A stretch of DNA of 64,000 nucleotides from Paragemmobacter ruber. Lineage in GTDB: Bacteria > Pseudomonadota > Alphaproteobacteria > Rhodobacterales > Rhodobacteraceae. The stretch is taken from the NCBI RefSeq assembly GCF_009908315.1, contig NZ_JAAATW010000003.1, forward strand, positions 1 through 64,000. The letters run 5' to 3'. The stretch's first letter is position 1; every line of letters starts with the position of its first letter. Below are positions 34,639 to 43,803 of this stretch, piece after piece. Below the pieces are notes generated by a model, which was not told the origin of the DNA, did no database searches, and saw nothing but the letters and a program-made list of their open reading frames with translations. Made by a program: the position numbers and the translations under genes.

Positions 34639-35937
34639 TCATTTCTCGGGGATCAGACCGCGCGGGCTGAACCGCAGGACCAGCAGCAGGATCACCCCCA
34701 TGGTCAGCAGGCGCATGTGCTGGGCGCTGTCGATCAGATGGGCCTTCAACGGGCCTTCCGACAGGCCAGCCACCATGATCCGCATCACGTCAGGCCCGAG
34801 GCTTTCGACGATCAGCCAGAGCCAGCCGATCAGCAGGCCCCCCAGCACCGCGCCCCAATTGTTGCCCGACCCGCCGACGATCACCATCACCCAGACGAGG
34901 AAGGTAAAGCGCAGCGGGTTGTATTCGCCCGGCAGCAGCGCTCCGCCGATGGTCGTGTACATCGCCCCGGCGATGCCGACGACGGCAGAGCCGAGGATGA
35001 AGACCTGCAGATGGCGCGCCTTCACGTCCTTGCCCATCGCGGCCGAGGACACCTCATTGTCGCGGATGGCGCGCATCATGCGCCCCCAAGGGCTGTTCAG
35101 CGCGCGTTCCGACAGCCAGATCACCGCAAGCAGCACCGCCGTGAACAGCGCGATGTAAAGAAGCTTGACCACGATCGACGAGGCGCTGACAGGGTCAAAG
35201 CCCCAGCGCGTCGCCCAGTCCACGAAAGCGGCGGATTGCTGCAGTTCCACCTCATAGGGCACCGGCCAGGGACGCGGCAGGTCGATGATGTTCTTCACCC
35301 CGCGGGCCAGCCAATCCTCGTTCTTCATGACGGCCACGATGATCTCGGCAATGCCCAGCGTCGCGATGGCGAGGTAATCCGACCGCAGGCCAAGCGAGAT
35401 CTTCCCGATGGCCCAGGCCGCCGCCGCCGCCAGAAGCCCGCCCACCGGCCAGGCGACCAGCGCAGGCAGGCCCAGACCGCCCAGATTGCCCGCCGTGGCG
35501 GGGTTGAACGCCTCGACCGCGACGACCGCAGGATCAAACACCGCCCGGAACAGGAAGAAGCCCGCCACGCCGATGGCCAGTGTCACCAGGGTGCGCGTCC
35601 GCCCGGGCGCCATGCGGTTCCACGCGAAGATGGCCGCCGCGATGGAGGCCGCGCCCAGGAACAGACCCAGCAGGATGCCCGTGCCGCCCGCCGCCCAGCC
35701 TTCGGCCACGGGCCGGGCGGATACCAGCACGACGGCCAGACCACCCAGCGCGGTAAAGCCCATGATCCCGGTGTTGAACAGGCCCGCATAGCCCCACTGG
35801 ATGTTCACACCCAGTGCCATGATCGCCGACAGAAGCGCGATCCCAAGGATCGACAGCGACAGGTTCCAGCTTTCAAACGCGCCGGTCAGGATGAACAGGG
35901 CGGCGACGCCCCCGAAAAGTGCAAGGTTGCGGGTCAT
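34639..35937 (-). CDS. livM: Branched-chain amino acid-type ABC permease LivM
   Basis: A 432-residue inner-membrane permease of the LivM family with G-V-N-I-Q-W-G-Y-A-G-L-F-N-T-G near residue 43 and the conserved loop S-L-G-L-R-S-D-Y-L-A-I-A-T-L-G. It is longer than E. coli LivM owing to an extra membrane stretch at about 80-150. It overlaps the livH stop as ATGA and ends the operon. Confidence 0.9.
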   Translation of the reverse strand: MTRNLALFGGVAALFILTGAFESWNLSLSILGIALLSAIMALGVNIQWGYAGLFNTGIMGFTALGGLAVVLVSARPVAEGWAAGGTGILLGLFLGAASIAAAIFAWNRMAPGRTRTLVTLAIGVAGFFLFRAVFDPAVVAVEAFNPATAGNLGGLGLPALVAWPVGGLLAAAAAWAIGKISLGLRSDYLAIATLGIAEIIVAVMKNEDWLARGVKNIIDLPRPWPVPYEVELQQSAAFVDWATRWGFDPVSASSIVVKLLYIALFTAVLLAVIWLSERALNSPWGRMMRAIRDNEVSSAAMGKDVKARHLQVFILGSAVVGIAGAMYTTIGGALLPGEYNPLRFTFLVWVMVIVGGSGNNWGAVLGGLLIGWLWLIVESLGPDVMRIMVAGLSEGPLKAHLIDSAQHMRLLTMGVILLLVLRFSPRGLIPEK

Positions 35938-36944
35938 ACCGATTTCCCCTTGAACAGGCCGGTGGGCATGAAGATCAGCACAAGGATCAGGATCGCGAAG
36001 CTGACGGCGAATTTGTAATCCGTCCCCATCAGTTGCAGCAGCCCCTCAGGCGCCATGCTTTCCGGCACAAGGTAGGTCACCACCTTCTTCCACGCATAGG
36101 TCACCATCACCTCGGAGAAGGCGATCAGGAACCCGCCCGCGATCGCGCCCAGCGGGCTGCCCAAGCCCCCCACGATGGCCGCGGCAAAGATGGGCAGCAG
36201 CAGCTGGAAATAGACGAAGGGGCGGAAGCTTTTGTCGAGCCCGTAAAGCACGCCCGCAATCGTGGCCAGCGCGGCGGCGATGATCCAAGTGACCGCAACC
36301 ACGCGGTCAGGATTGATGCCGGACAACAACGCCAGATCCTCGTTATCCGAGAAGGCGCGCATGGATTTGCCCGTGCGCGTCTTCTGCAGGAACCAGAACA
36401 GAAGCCCCATCACCACCAGCGCGGTGACGACCGTCACCACCTGCGTGGTCTTGATGGCCAGCCCCTCGGCCAGACCCGTCATCTCGCGGAAGTCGCCCGC
36501 CGCGATGACAAAACGGCTGCCATCGACGAAATTCTGGTCATCCACGCCGATGATCAGGCGCACGATGCCGTTCATCACGAACATCACGCCGAGCGAGACC
36601 ATCACAAGGATCACCGGCGCCGCCTTCTGCTTGCGGTAGAAGCGATAGACCACCCGGTCCGTGCCCAGCACGAACAGCGCGGTGACCGCAATGCCGATGG
36701 GCAGCGCCAGAAGGGCGGTGGGCAGCACGCCAAAGCTGATGCCCATCGACTGGAACCACCACGTGAACAGGATCGTCACCATGGTGCCCAGGGCCATGGT
36801 ATCGCCATGGGCAAAGTTGGAAAAGCGCAGGATGCCGTAGATCAGCGTCACCCCCAGCGCGCCCAGCGCCAGTTGCGCGCCATAGGCAAGGCCCGGCACG
36901 AAGACGAAATTCAGGAAAACCACAAGGGCGTTCAGGATATCCAT
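35934..36944 (-). CDS. livH: Branched-chain amino acid-type ABC permease LivH
   Basis: A 336-residue permease with F-S-N-F-A-H-G-D-T-M-A-L near residue 44 and G-G-L-G-S-P-L-G-A-I-A-G-G late in the chain, both LivH hallmarks. It contains a family-variable insert around residues 120-170. It begins 3 bp after the livF stop and overlaps livM. Confidence 0.92.
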   Translation of the reverse strand: MDILNALVVFLNFVFVPGLAYGAQLALGALGVTLIYGILRFSNFAHGDTMALGTMVTILFTWWFQSMGISFGVLPTALLALPIGIAVTALFVLGTDRVVYRFYRKQKAAPVILVMVSLGVMFVMNGIVRLIIGVDDQNFVDGSRFVIAAGDFREMTGLAEGLAIKTTQVVTVVTALVVMGLLFWFLQKTRTGKSMRAFSDNEDLALLSGINPDRVVAVTWIIAAALATIAGVLYGLDKSFRPFVYFQLLLPIFAAAIVGGLGSPLGAIAGGFLIAFSEVMVTYAWKKVVTYLVPESMAPEGLLQLMGTDYKFAVSFAILILVLIFMPTGLFKGKSV

Positions 36945-36947
36945 GCC

Positions 36948-37658
36948 TCAGCCCCCAAGGAAGGAACGGCGGACCTCCGGATCGGCGAGCAGCGCCTTGC
37001 CGGTGTCGGTGAAACGGTTGGCGCCCTGCACAAGGACATAGCCCTTGTCAGCGATCTCCAGCGCCTGACGGGCGTTCTGTTCGACCATCAGGATCGAGAT
37101 GCCGGTGCGCGCCACCTCGATGATCCGGTCGAACAATTCGTCCATTACGATGGGGCTGACGCCGGCCGTGGGTTCGTCAAGCATCAGGACCTTGGGCCGT
37201 GTCATAAGCGCGCGGCCCACGGCCACCTGCTGGCGCTGCCCGCCCGACAATTCGCCCGCGGGCTGCAGGCGCTTCTGCTTCAGGATCGGGAACAGGTCAT
37301 AGACCTGCGCCAGGGTGTCGCTGAAATCATCGGTGCGGATGAAGGCCCCCATCTCGAGGTTCTCCTCCACCGTCATCGAGGTAAAGATGTTGTGGGTCTG
37401 CGGCACAAAGCCCATGCCCTTGGCCACCCGCGCCTGCGGGGAAAGCGCGGTGATGTCCTCGCCCGCCAGCTTCACATGGCCCGCCCGCAGGCGCAGCATG
37501 CCGAAGACGGCCTTCATCGCGGTGGACTTGCCCGCGCCATTGGGGCCGACGATCACCGCGATCTGGCCCTTTTCCACCGCGATGGTGCAGGCATGCAGGA
37601 TATCCGCCCCGCCATAGCCGCCCGTCATCGCCTCGCCGATCAGGAAGGGTTCAGCCAT
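36948..37658 (-). CDS. livF: Branched-chain amino acid-type ABC ATPase LivF
   Basis: A 236-residue ATPase with Walker A G-P-N-G-A-G-K-S-T at about 38-46, signature L-S-G-G-Q-R-Q-Q and Walker B L-M-L-D-E-P-T-A-G-V-S. It is separated from livG by a 119-bp gap holding a large inverted repeat. Confidence 0.92.
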   Translation of the reverse strand: MAEPFLIGEAMTGGYGGADILHACTIAVEKGQIAVIVGPNGAGKSTAMKAVFGMLRLRAGHVKLAGEDITALSPQARVAKGMGFVPQTHNIFTSMTVEENLEMGAFIRTDDFSDTLAQVYDLFPILKQKRLQPAGELSGGQRQQVAVGRALMTRPKVLMLDEPTAGVSPIVMDELFDRIIEVARTGISILMVEQNARQALEIADKGYVLVQGANRFTDTGKALLADPEVRRSFLGG

Positions 37659-37678
37659 GCGACACGCTCCCGCCCGCC

Positions 37679-37745
37679 ACGAATTTCCTGCGAGAATTCA
37701 GCGGGCTTCCGTGGCCGGGGACCGGAATTTTCGAAGGAAATTCGT
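37679..37745. repeat. Large inverted repeat between livG and livF
   Basis: Two 21-bp arms (37679-37699 and 37725-37745) match at 19 positions. They share ACGAATTTCCT at the outer ends and AATTC at the inner ends, around a 25-base loop. The AT-rich arms contrast with the GC-rich surroundings. It may be a mobile palindromic repeat or an mRNA-processing hairpin within the operon. Confidence 0.7.
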
Positions 37746-37777
37746 AGGTCCCGCCCACGGCTCCGATGCTGCGCGCC

Positions 37778-38569
37778 TCACGCATGCGCGGCCTCCTCTT
37801 TCACCTTGTTCTTCAGCCCGGTGCCCAGATAGGCCTCGATCACGCGCTCGTCGTTCTTGACCTGATCCACCGTGCCTTGGGCCAGCACCTTGCCCTCGGC
37901 CATCACGATCACCGGGTCGCAGAGGCGGCCGATGAAATCCATGTCATGCTCGATCACGCAGAAGGTGTAGCCGCGTTCCTTGTTCAGCCGCACGATGGCA
38001 TCGCCGATCGTGTTCAGGAGCGTGCGGTTCACGCCCGCGCCCACCTCATCGAGAAAGACGATCTTGGCATCCACCATCATGGTGCGCCCCAGTTCCAGAA
38101 GCTTCTTCTGCCCGCCGGAAATCTGGCTGGCCTTCTGCTCGGCCAGATGGCTGATCGTCAGGAACTCCAGCACCTCCAGCGCCTTCTTGCGGATGGCGGC
38201 CTCTTCGGCGGCCACGGCGCGGCGGTTGAACCATGCGTTCAGAAGCCGCTCGCCCTTCTGCCGGGCGGGAACCATCATCAGGTTCTCCAGACAGGTCATG
38301 GAGCCGAATTCATGCGCGATCTGGAAGGTGCGCAGCAGTCCCTTGTGGAACAGCTCATGTGGCGGCAGACCCGTGATGTCCTCGCCATCCATCAGCACCC
38401 GGCCCGATGTGGGCGGCAGGCGCCCGGCGATTACGTTGAACAGGGTGGTCTTGCCCGCGCCGTTCGGGCCGATCAGCCCGGTGATCGACCCGGTCCTGAT
38501 TTCCAGCGAGGCCCCATCAACGGCACGGAAGCCGCCGAAATGCCTGTGAAGGTCTTCGACAACGATCAT
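37778..38569 (-). CDS. livG: Branched-chain amino acid-type ABC ATPase LivG
   Basis: A 263-residue ATPase starting M-I-V-V-E-D-L-H-R-H-F-G-G-F, with Walker A G-P-N-G-A-G-K-T-T at about 34-42, signature I-S-G-G-Q-K-K and the C-terminal LivG extension V-I-E-A-Y-L-G-T-G. GGGGAA precedes the ATG at 38569. It works with LivF. Confidence 0.92.
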   Translation of the reverse strand: MIVVEDLHRHFGGFRAVDGASLEIRTGSITGLIGPNGAGKTTLFNVIAGRLPPTSGRVLMDGEDITGLPPHELFHKGLLRTFQIAHEFGSMTCLENLMMVPARQKGERLLNAWFNRRAVAAEEAAIRKKALEVLEFLTISHLAEQKASQISGGQKKLLELGRTMMVDAKIVFLDEVGAGVNRTLLNTIGDAIVRLNKERGYTFCVIEHDMDFIGRLCDPVIVMAEGKVLAQGTVDQVKNDERVIEAYLGTGLKNKVKEEAAHA

Positions 38570-38659
38570 CTGTGTTCCCCTGACCCCCGTCATTTCCGCG
38601 CATCCCCCATGTCCTTGCGGTCATGGCCGGGCGGCGTCGCGGGGTGTTTGCTTATGGCA

Positions 38660-38685
38660 GCGGCCCGGGCACATGCCCGGGCCGC
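38660..38685. repeat. Strong intercistronic hairpin after livK
   Basis: GCGGCCCGGGC and GCCCGGGCCGC pair perfectly around ACAT, 27 bp beyond the livK stop and about 90 bp before livG. It lacks a T-run. Such hairpins often protect a binding-protein mRNA and set a high ratio of binding protein to transporter. Confidence 0.65.
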
Positions 38686-38711
38686 GCCGTGAGGTCAAGC
38701 CGAAAGACGGA

Positions 38712-39893
38712 TCAACGGAACCCGACCGTGGTGATCGCGCCGTCGGTGATCGAATATTCGCGGTAGTTGCCCGCGGATTCACCGGCACCCACCAGTTCCA
38801 CCGCCGTCGCACCGATATAGTCGATATCGGTGCCCGCCGCGATCAGCTCCAGCGCCTTGCCCAACTCGCCCGGCAGGATCGGCTCGCCCGGGGCGTTGGC
38901 CAGATCCATCACCTTGGTGGTCCAGTCCTTGGAGTTGGTCGAATTCGCCGCCGCCATCGCCATCAGGATCAGCGCCGCCGCGTCATAGCTTTCGGGCGAG
39001 AAGGCCGAGGTCCCGTCAAAGCCCGCTGCCGTGGCCATTTCCTGGAACTTGGTCGCGCCTTCCGAATCCGTGCCCGGCACCGCGCCGAAGGACCCGTTCA
39101 GCGGCTCGCCGATCGCTTCGATCAGCGCTTCGCCATACATCCCGTCCACAAGGTAGAAGGTCGAGAATGCGCCCGAGTCGATCGAGGCCTGGATCACGCC
39201 CTTGCCGCCCTGATCGACATAGCCCGCAACCACCAGCATCTCGCCACCGGCCGACGCGAGCGAGGCTACTTCTGCCGAATAGTCGGCCTTGCCATCCTCA
39301 TGCGGGGCCGAGATGGTGACGGTGCCACCCTTGGCCGCGAAGGCGGTGCCGAAGCTGTCGGCCAGACCCTTGCCATAGTCGTTGTTGGTATAGGTCAGCG
39401 CGACCGACTTGATCCCCTTTTCCGACAGGATGTCGGCCATGATCTCGCCCTGACGCGCGTCCGAGGGCGCGGTGCGGAAGAACAGGCCGTCATCTTCGGC
39501 GGTGGAAAGCGCAGGCGAGGTCGCCGAGGGCGAGATCATCCCGATCCCGTTCGGGCGCGCCACGTTCTGCAGCACCGCCCCGGTCACGCCCGAGCAGTCG
39601 CCGCCCACGATGCCCGACACGCCATCGGCGGTCACAAGGCGCTCTGCCGCAGCGGTGGCCGCCGCGGCGTCGATGCAGGTCGAATCGCCGCGCACGGCGC
39701 TGACGGTGCCCAGCGTGAACTTGCCAGAGTCATTGACTTCCTTGATCGCGAGATCGGCACCGGCGCCCATCGCGGGCGTGATGGATTCGAGCGGGCCGGT
39801 AAAGCCCAAGAGAACCCCCAGTTTCACCTCTTGCGCCGAGGCGGCACCAGCCATGAGCGCGGTGGCAGCCGAGGCGAGCAGCAGTTTTTTCAT
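38712..39893 (-). CDS. livK: Branched-chain amino acid-type periplasmic binding protein LivK
   Basis: A 393-residue binding protein with signal peptide M-K-K-L-L-L-A-S-A-A-T-A-L-M (cleavage after S-A-Q about residue 21) and a type I periplasmic-binding fold (V-K-L-G-V-L-L-G-F-T-G-P). It heads the liv operon. The neighbouring N-methyl dehydrogenase and GlxA regulator raise the possibility of other ligands. The frame upstream to 40097 is not coding. Confidence 0.9.
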   Translation of the reverse strand: MKKLLLASAATALMAGAASAQEVKLGVLLGFTGPLESITPAMGAGADLAIKEVNDSGKFTLGTVSAVRGDSTCIDAAAATAAAERLVTADGVSGIVGGDCSGVTGAVLQNVARPNGIGMISPSATSPALSTAEDDGLFFRTAPSDARQGEIMADILSEKGIKSVALTYTNNDYGKGLADSFGTAFAAKGGTVTISAPHEDGKADYSAEVASLASAGGEMLVVAGYVDQGGKGVIQASIDSGAFSTFYLVDGMYGEALIEAIGEPLNGSFGAVPGTDSEGATKFQEMATAAGFDGTSAFSPESYDAAALILMAMAAANSTNSKDWTTKVMDLANAPGEPILPGELGKALELIAAGTDIDYIGATAVELVGAGESAGNYREYSITDGAITTVGFR

Positions 39894-40128
39894 CGTAAAC
39901 TCCCGTGTTGGAACGTTGTCCTGACGGGACCCTAGATCGCTTGTGATCAAAAGGGAAGCACCCCGATTTCGGCATCGCTCCTCCACTGCGCGACAGCGGG
40001 CCGCAGGGTTCGGGATCGGGATCGGGGGCGGGGCGGGACGGGCGGGTCCGTCCCGGTCAGAAAGCCGTGAGCCTGCTTCCTTTGCCGCGACGGGCACCTA
40101 AGTGGCGAGAAAACGAAAGGACATGCCC
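39894..40128. other. Divergent intergenic region livK / sugar dehydrogenase
   Basis: It must hold promoters for both genes. I see no clear -35/-10 pair. GGGATC is repeated in tandem near 40012-40026. Confidence 0.4.
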
Positions 40129-41274
40129 ATGACCCAGCCCTTCGCCCGTCTCCGGCCTTCGCCCGCCGTCACGGCCCCCCTTCCGCTCGGCGCGGCAGCG
40201 CTGCTGGGGGTTGCCCTCACCCTTGCCGCCCCGGCGCGGGCAGAGCCCTTGCAGACGTCCGCCGGGCCGGTTGTGGCGACGGCGGTGGTGACGGGCCTCG
40301 ATGAGCCATGGGCGCTCGAATTCCTGCCCGATGGCAACCTGCTGATCACCGAACGCGCCGGTCGCCTCCTGCGCGTGGCCGAGGGTGAGGCGCTGCCCGT
40401 GGAAGGCGTGCCTGAGGTGTTCGACAACGGGCAGGGCGGGCTCCTTGACGTCATGATCCCGCACGACTTCGCGCAATCGCGCGAGGTCTGGCTCAGCTAT
40501 GCGCTGCCGCTCGACGGCGGGGCGGCAACGGCGGTGGGCAAGGGGCGGCTGTCCGAAGATGGCACCCGGCTCGAAGGTTTTGCCACGCTCTACCACGGCG
40601 ATGCCACGCAAGGGGGGCGGCATTTCGGATCGCGTCTGGTCGAAGCGGCGGATGGCACGGTGTTCCTGACGACGGGCGACCGCGGCACCGGGCCGGATGG
40701 CATGGAATCGCAGGACCCGATGCGGGTGGAGGGCAAGGTCATCCATCTCAACCGCGACGGCAGCCCCGCGACATCGCTGCCCGGCCACCGCCCCGGCGTC
40801 TATTCGCTGGGCCACCGCAACGCCCAGGGCGCCACGCTGGATGCCGATGGCAACCTCTGGCTGGTCGAACACGGCGCGCAGGGCGGGGATGAGTTGAACC
40901 GGGTGGATCAGGGCCGGAACTATGGCTGGCCCGTGATCTCCTATGGCGAAGATTACGGCGGCGGCCAGATCGGCGAAGGCACGGCGCGCGACGGGATGGA
41001 ACAGCCGGTGCATTACTGGGTGCCCTCCATCGCGCCGTCAGGCCTGCTCATTTACCGGGGCGAGATGTTCCCCGAATGGCAGGGCGATGTGTTCACGGGG
41101 TCGCTCAACCAGGATTTCATCAGCCGTCTGGATGCCGATGCCGCCTATGCCGAGGAACGCATCGCAGGCCCTGTCACCGGCCGGGTGCGCGATATCGTCG
41201 AGGCCCCGGATGGCGCGATCTGGTATCTCGCGGTCTATGACGGGGCGGCCTACCGGCTGACGCCCGCCGACTGA
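40129..41274 (+). CDS. PQQ-dependent sugar dehydrogenase-like (Asd/YliI) periplasmic protein
   Basis: A 381-residue beta-propeller protein with a signal peptide (A-A-L-L-G-V-A-L-T-L-A-A-P-A-R-A). Motifs of the soluble aldose sugar dehydrogenase family include G-L-D-E-P-W-A-L-E-F-L-P-D-G-N-L-L-I-T, G-Q-G-G-L-L-D-V, Y-S-L-G-H-R-N and E-H-G-A-Q-G-G-D-E. The start at 40129 follows AAAGGA at 8 bp; an ATG at 40123 is too close to that site. No PQQ synthesis genes are seen here. It is convergent with the amine oxidase gene, 4 bp apart. Confidence 0.88.
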   Translation: MTQPFARLRPSPAVTAPLPLGAAALLGVALTLAAPARAEPLQTSAGPVVATAVVTGLDEPWALEFLPDGNLLITERAGRLLRVAEGEALPVEGVPEVFDNGQGGLLDVMIPHDFAQSREVWLSYALPLDGGAATAVGKGRLSEDGTRLEGFATLYHGDATQGGRHFGSRLVEAADGTVFLTTGDRGTGPDGMESQDPMRVEGKVIHLNRDGSPATSLPGHRPGVYSLGHRNAQGATLDADGNLWLVEHGAQGGDELNRVDQGRNYGWPVISYGEDYGGGQIGEGTARDGMEQPVHYWVPSIAPSGLLIYRGEMFPEWQGDVFTGSLNQDFISRLDADAAYAEERIAGPVTGRVRDIVEAPDGAIWYLAVYDGAAYRLTPAD

Positions 41275-41278
41275 CGGG

Positions 41279-42622
41279 TCAACCGGCGCGGGCCAGCGTT
41301 TCCGCCGCAGCCAACCCCGATAGCCACGCCCCATGCACGGTGGAGGGATGGTCGGGCGACGCGGCCTCGCCCGCAAAGGCGATGCGCCCGTCCCAATCCG
41401 CCCCGGCCAGCGCGGCCCGCGTGTCGCGCCCGGCTCCGATCGCGTGGAAGGAATAGGCCCCCCGCGCCAGCGGATCGCCGTGCCAGCGGCTGATCTTCGC
41501 CGCGACAGGCGCGGGAAAACGGCTGCCGAACATGGCGCGCAGCGCCTCGGCCGCAGAGGCGCGGGTGGCCGCGTCATCCATCACCTCCACCGCATCGGCC
41601 CGGGTTCCTGCATTGAAGGCAAGAAGCAGCGGGGCAGGGGCGGCGGCAGAGGGGTTCACCCATTCCGGCCAAAGGTCGTGGGGCGGGCCAAGGTTCAGGA
41701 TCCAATCCGCCGCAGGCACCGGCGGCGGCGCGTCAAAGCGCAGCCAGCACTTGTTCAGGATCCCCATGCCGAGCGCGCCTATCGCCGCCTGCCGCGCCGG
41801 GGCAAGGGGGGGATCAAAGGTCACATCGCCCGCCTGCAACACGCCAAGGGGCAGGGTGCAGACCACCGCATCCGCCTCTGCCACCGCCCCATCTGCGAAG
41901 GTCAGGCGCACCCCGCTGCGCGCGGCCTGCACTGCGCGCACCACCGCGCCCAGCCGCACCCTCAGGCCTTGGGCCGCGTGGCGCGCCAGTTGGTCATAGC
42001 CGCCCGGAAACAGCGCATCGCCCCCATCGAAGGCGGCGCTATCGTCATAGCTGCGGGCCGACAGCGCCCCCCAGTCGGCGCCGTATTCATGCTCCACCAT
42101 GCGGTGGACGGCGGCGCGAAAGGCATCCCGCTCCGCCCCGGTCATCTTCTGCCAGCGCGGCAGCGCCTCCACCGCCGCGCGCAGCGACATGTCGGCCCCG
42201 GCCTCCCAGGCGCGCTCCTGCGCGCGCGCCAGCATCCCCCACGGCTCGGCCGGGTAGGGCTGTTCGCGCCCCGCCCCGAAGGCGGCGGCGCTTTCGTAAT
42301 CGGTGGGATGCAGCGCCGCGCCCGCCGTCCGCGCCAGCGCGGTCAGCGGGTTGCCCGTCACGCCGTGGATCCAGCTTGCCCCCATGTCCACGGGCAGGCC
42401 GGGCCAGCCCCGATCCGTCCAGACCCGCCCGCCGATGCGGTCGCGCGCCTCGATCACCGTCACCTCGGCCCCGCCCGCCTGCAAGGCGCGCGCGGCGGCG
42501 ATCCCGGCCATGCCCGCCCCGATCACGGCCACGCGCCGCCCCGCCATCGCCCCCGAGCCGCGCCCCACCATGCCCAGAACCCCCGCCAGAAGCCCCCGCA
42601 TCACGGCACGCCGCGCGATCAT
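41279..42622 (-). CDS. Flavin-containing amine oxidase (polyamine/monoamine oxidase family)
   Basis: A 447-residue flavoenzyme with a possible export signal (R-R-A-V-M-R-G-L-L-A-G-V-L-G-M), FAD motif V-A-V-I-G-A-G-M-A-G-I at about 31-41, R-I-G-G-R-V-W-T and substrate segment D-M-G-A-S-W-I-H-G. The C-terminal FAD motif F-A-G-E-A-A-S-P-D-H-P-S-T-V-H-G-A is intact. It oxidises amines such as polyamines; the substrate is not determinable. Confidence 0.88.
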   Translation of the reverse strand: MIARRAVMRGLLAGVLGMVGRGSGAMAGRRVAVIGAGMAGIAAARALQAGGAEVTVIEARDRIGGRVWTDRGWPGLPVDMGASWIHGVTGNPLTALARTAGAALHPTDYESAAAFGAGREQPYPAEPWGMLARAQERAWEAGADMSLRAAVEALPRWQKMTGAERDAFRAAVHRMVEHEYGADWGALSARSYDDSAAFDGGDALFPGGYDQLARHAAQGLRVRLGAVVRAVQAARSGVRLTFADGAVAEADAVVCTLPLGVLQAGDVTFDPPLAPARQAAIGALGMGILNKCWLRFDAPPPVPAADWILNLGPPHDLWPEWVNPSAAAPAPLLLAFNAGTRADAVEVMDDAATRASAAEALRAMFGSRFPAPVAAKISRWHGDPLARGAYSFHAIGAGRDTRAALAGADWDGRIAFAGEAASPDHPSTVHGAWLSGLAAAETLARAG

Positions 42623-42628
42623 GGCTCG

Positions 42629-43645
42629 TCAGATCGACAGCCGCACGCCCGTGCCGCCACCCTGGCTGCCGCGTTCGCGATAGGGCGTGGTGTTGTAATG
42701 CGCGCGATAGCATTTGGAGAAGTGCGAGGGCGAGGCAAAGCCGCAAGCCAAGGCCACGTTGATCACGCTCATATCCGTCTGCATGAGCAGATTGCGCGCC
42801 TTTTGCAGCCTGAGTTCCATGTAATAGCGCTTGGGGCTGCGGTTCAGGTAACGGCGGAACAGCCGTTCCAGCTGCCGGGTGGACATGCCCACCTCTTCGG
42901 CCAGATCGGCGGGCGACATCGGGTCTTCGATGTTGCCTTCCATCATCTGGATGACTTGGCTCAGCTTCGGATGCCGCACCCCGATCCGCGTGGGGATCGA
43001 CAGGCGCTGCGTGTCCTGATCGGTGCGGATCGTGGAATAGATCAGCTGGTCGGCTACCGTATTGGCCAGATCCTCGCCATGGTCCGCCGCGATCACCTTC
43101 AGCATCAGGTCGATGGAGGACGTGCCGCCCGCCGTGCTCCAGCGGTTGCCATCCATCACAAAGACGGATTTCGTCAGCTTCACATCCTCGAATTCCTCAA
43201 GGAAACCGTCCTGATTTTCCCAATGGATCGTCGCGCGCTTGCCATCCAGAAGCCCCGCCTTGGCCACCGCATAGGCGCCGGTGCACAGGCCGCCCACGGT
43301 GACGCCGCGCCGCGCCTCGCGCCGCAGCCAGTTCAGCACAGCCTTGCTCGTGGCCTTTTGCACGTCGATCCCGCCGCAGACCAGCACGGTATCCTCGCGC
43401 TCGATCTCATCCAGCCCCATGTCCAGCTTGAAGGACGCGCCATTCGAACAGGTTGCCGTCTCGCCGCCCTCGCCGGCCAGCTTCCACATATACAGCGTCT
43501 CGCCCGACACGCGGTTGGCGATGCGCAAGGGTTCGATCGCGCTGGCGAAAGACAGCATCGTGAAACGGTCCAGCAGCAGAAAGACAAAACGCCGCGGTTC
43601 CGCGCTTTTGGCGATGGGCTGGGCTTTCTTGGGGGCGATGGGCAT
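42629..43645 (-). CDS. GlxA-family AraC-type transcriptional regulator
   Basis: A 338-residue regulator. It has an N-terminal DJ-1/PfpI-like domain (V-G-G-L-C-T-G-A-Y-A-V-A at about 130) and a C-terminal AraC double helix-turn-helix (S-T-R-Q-L-E-R-L-F-R-R-Y, then A-C-G-F-A-S-P-S-H-F-S-K-C-Y). Relatives such as GbdR control glycine betaine and dimethylglycine catabolism. It is 6 bp from the amine oxidase gene, so they may be co-transcribed. Start 43645 is preferred over a GTG at 43678. Confidence 0.85.
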   Translation of the reverse strand: MPIAPKKAQPIAKSAEPRRFVFLLLDRFTMLSFASAIEPLRIANRVSGETLYMWKLAGEGGETATCSNGASFKLDMGLDEIEREDTVLVCGGIDVQKATSKAVLNWLRREARRGVTVGGLCTGAYAVAKAGLLDGKRATIHWENQDGFLEEFEDVKLTKSVFVMDGNRWSTAGGTSSIDLMLKVIAADHGEDLANTVADQLIYSTIRTDQDTQRLSIPTRIGVRHPKLSQVIQMMEGNIEDPMSPADLAEEVGMSTRQLERLFRRYLNRSPKRYYMELRLQKARNLLMQTDMSVINVALACGFASPSHFSKCYRAHYNTTPYRERGSQGGGTGVRLSI

Positions 43646-43803
43646 TGCGCGACCTGAACGTGTCGGTATTGTGCGCACCCAATCAGGAAACGAATTTTAC
43701 TGCAAGGACAATCACTCCGGGAATCGTGCCAGTTTCTTCCTTTGCATATGCCGGATGATCGCCTTATACCGCCCCCGTTACCGCAAACCTTCGGAGAAGA
43801 CCC

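Noticed and set aside
40102-40128. GTG or first ATG as start of the sugar dehydrogenase
   Set aside because: GTG lies upstream of the AAAGGA site and the ATG at 40123 is too close to it; 40129 has proper spacing.
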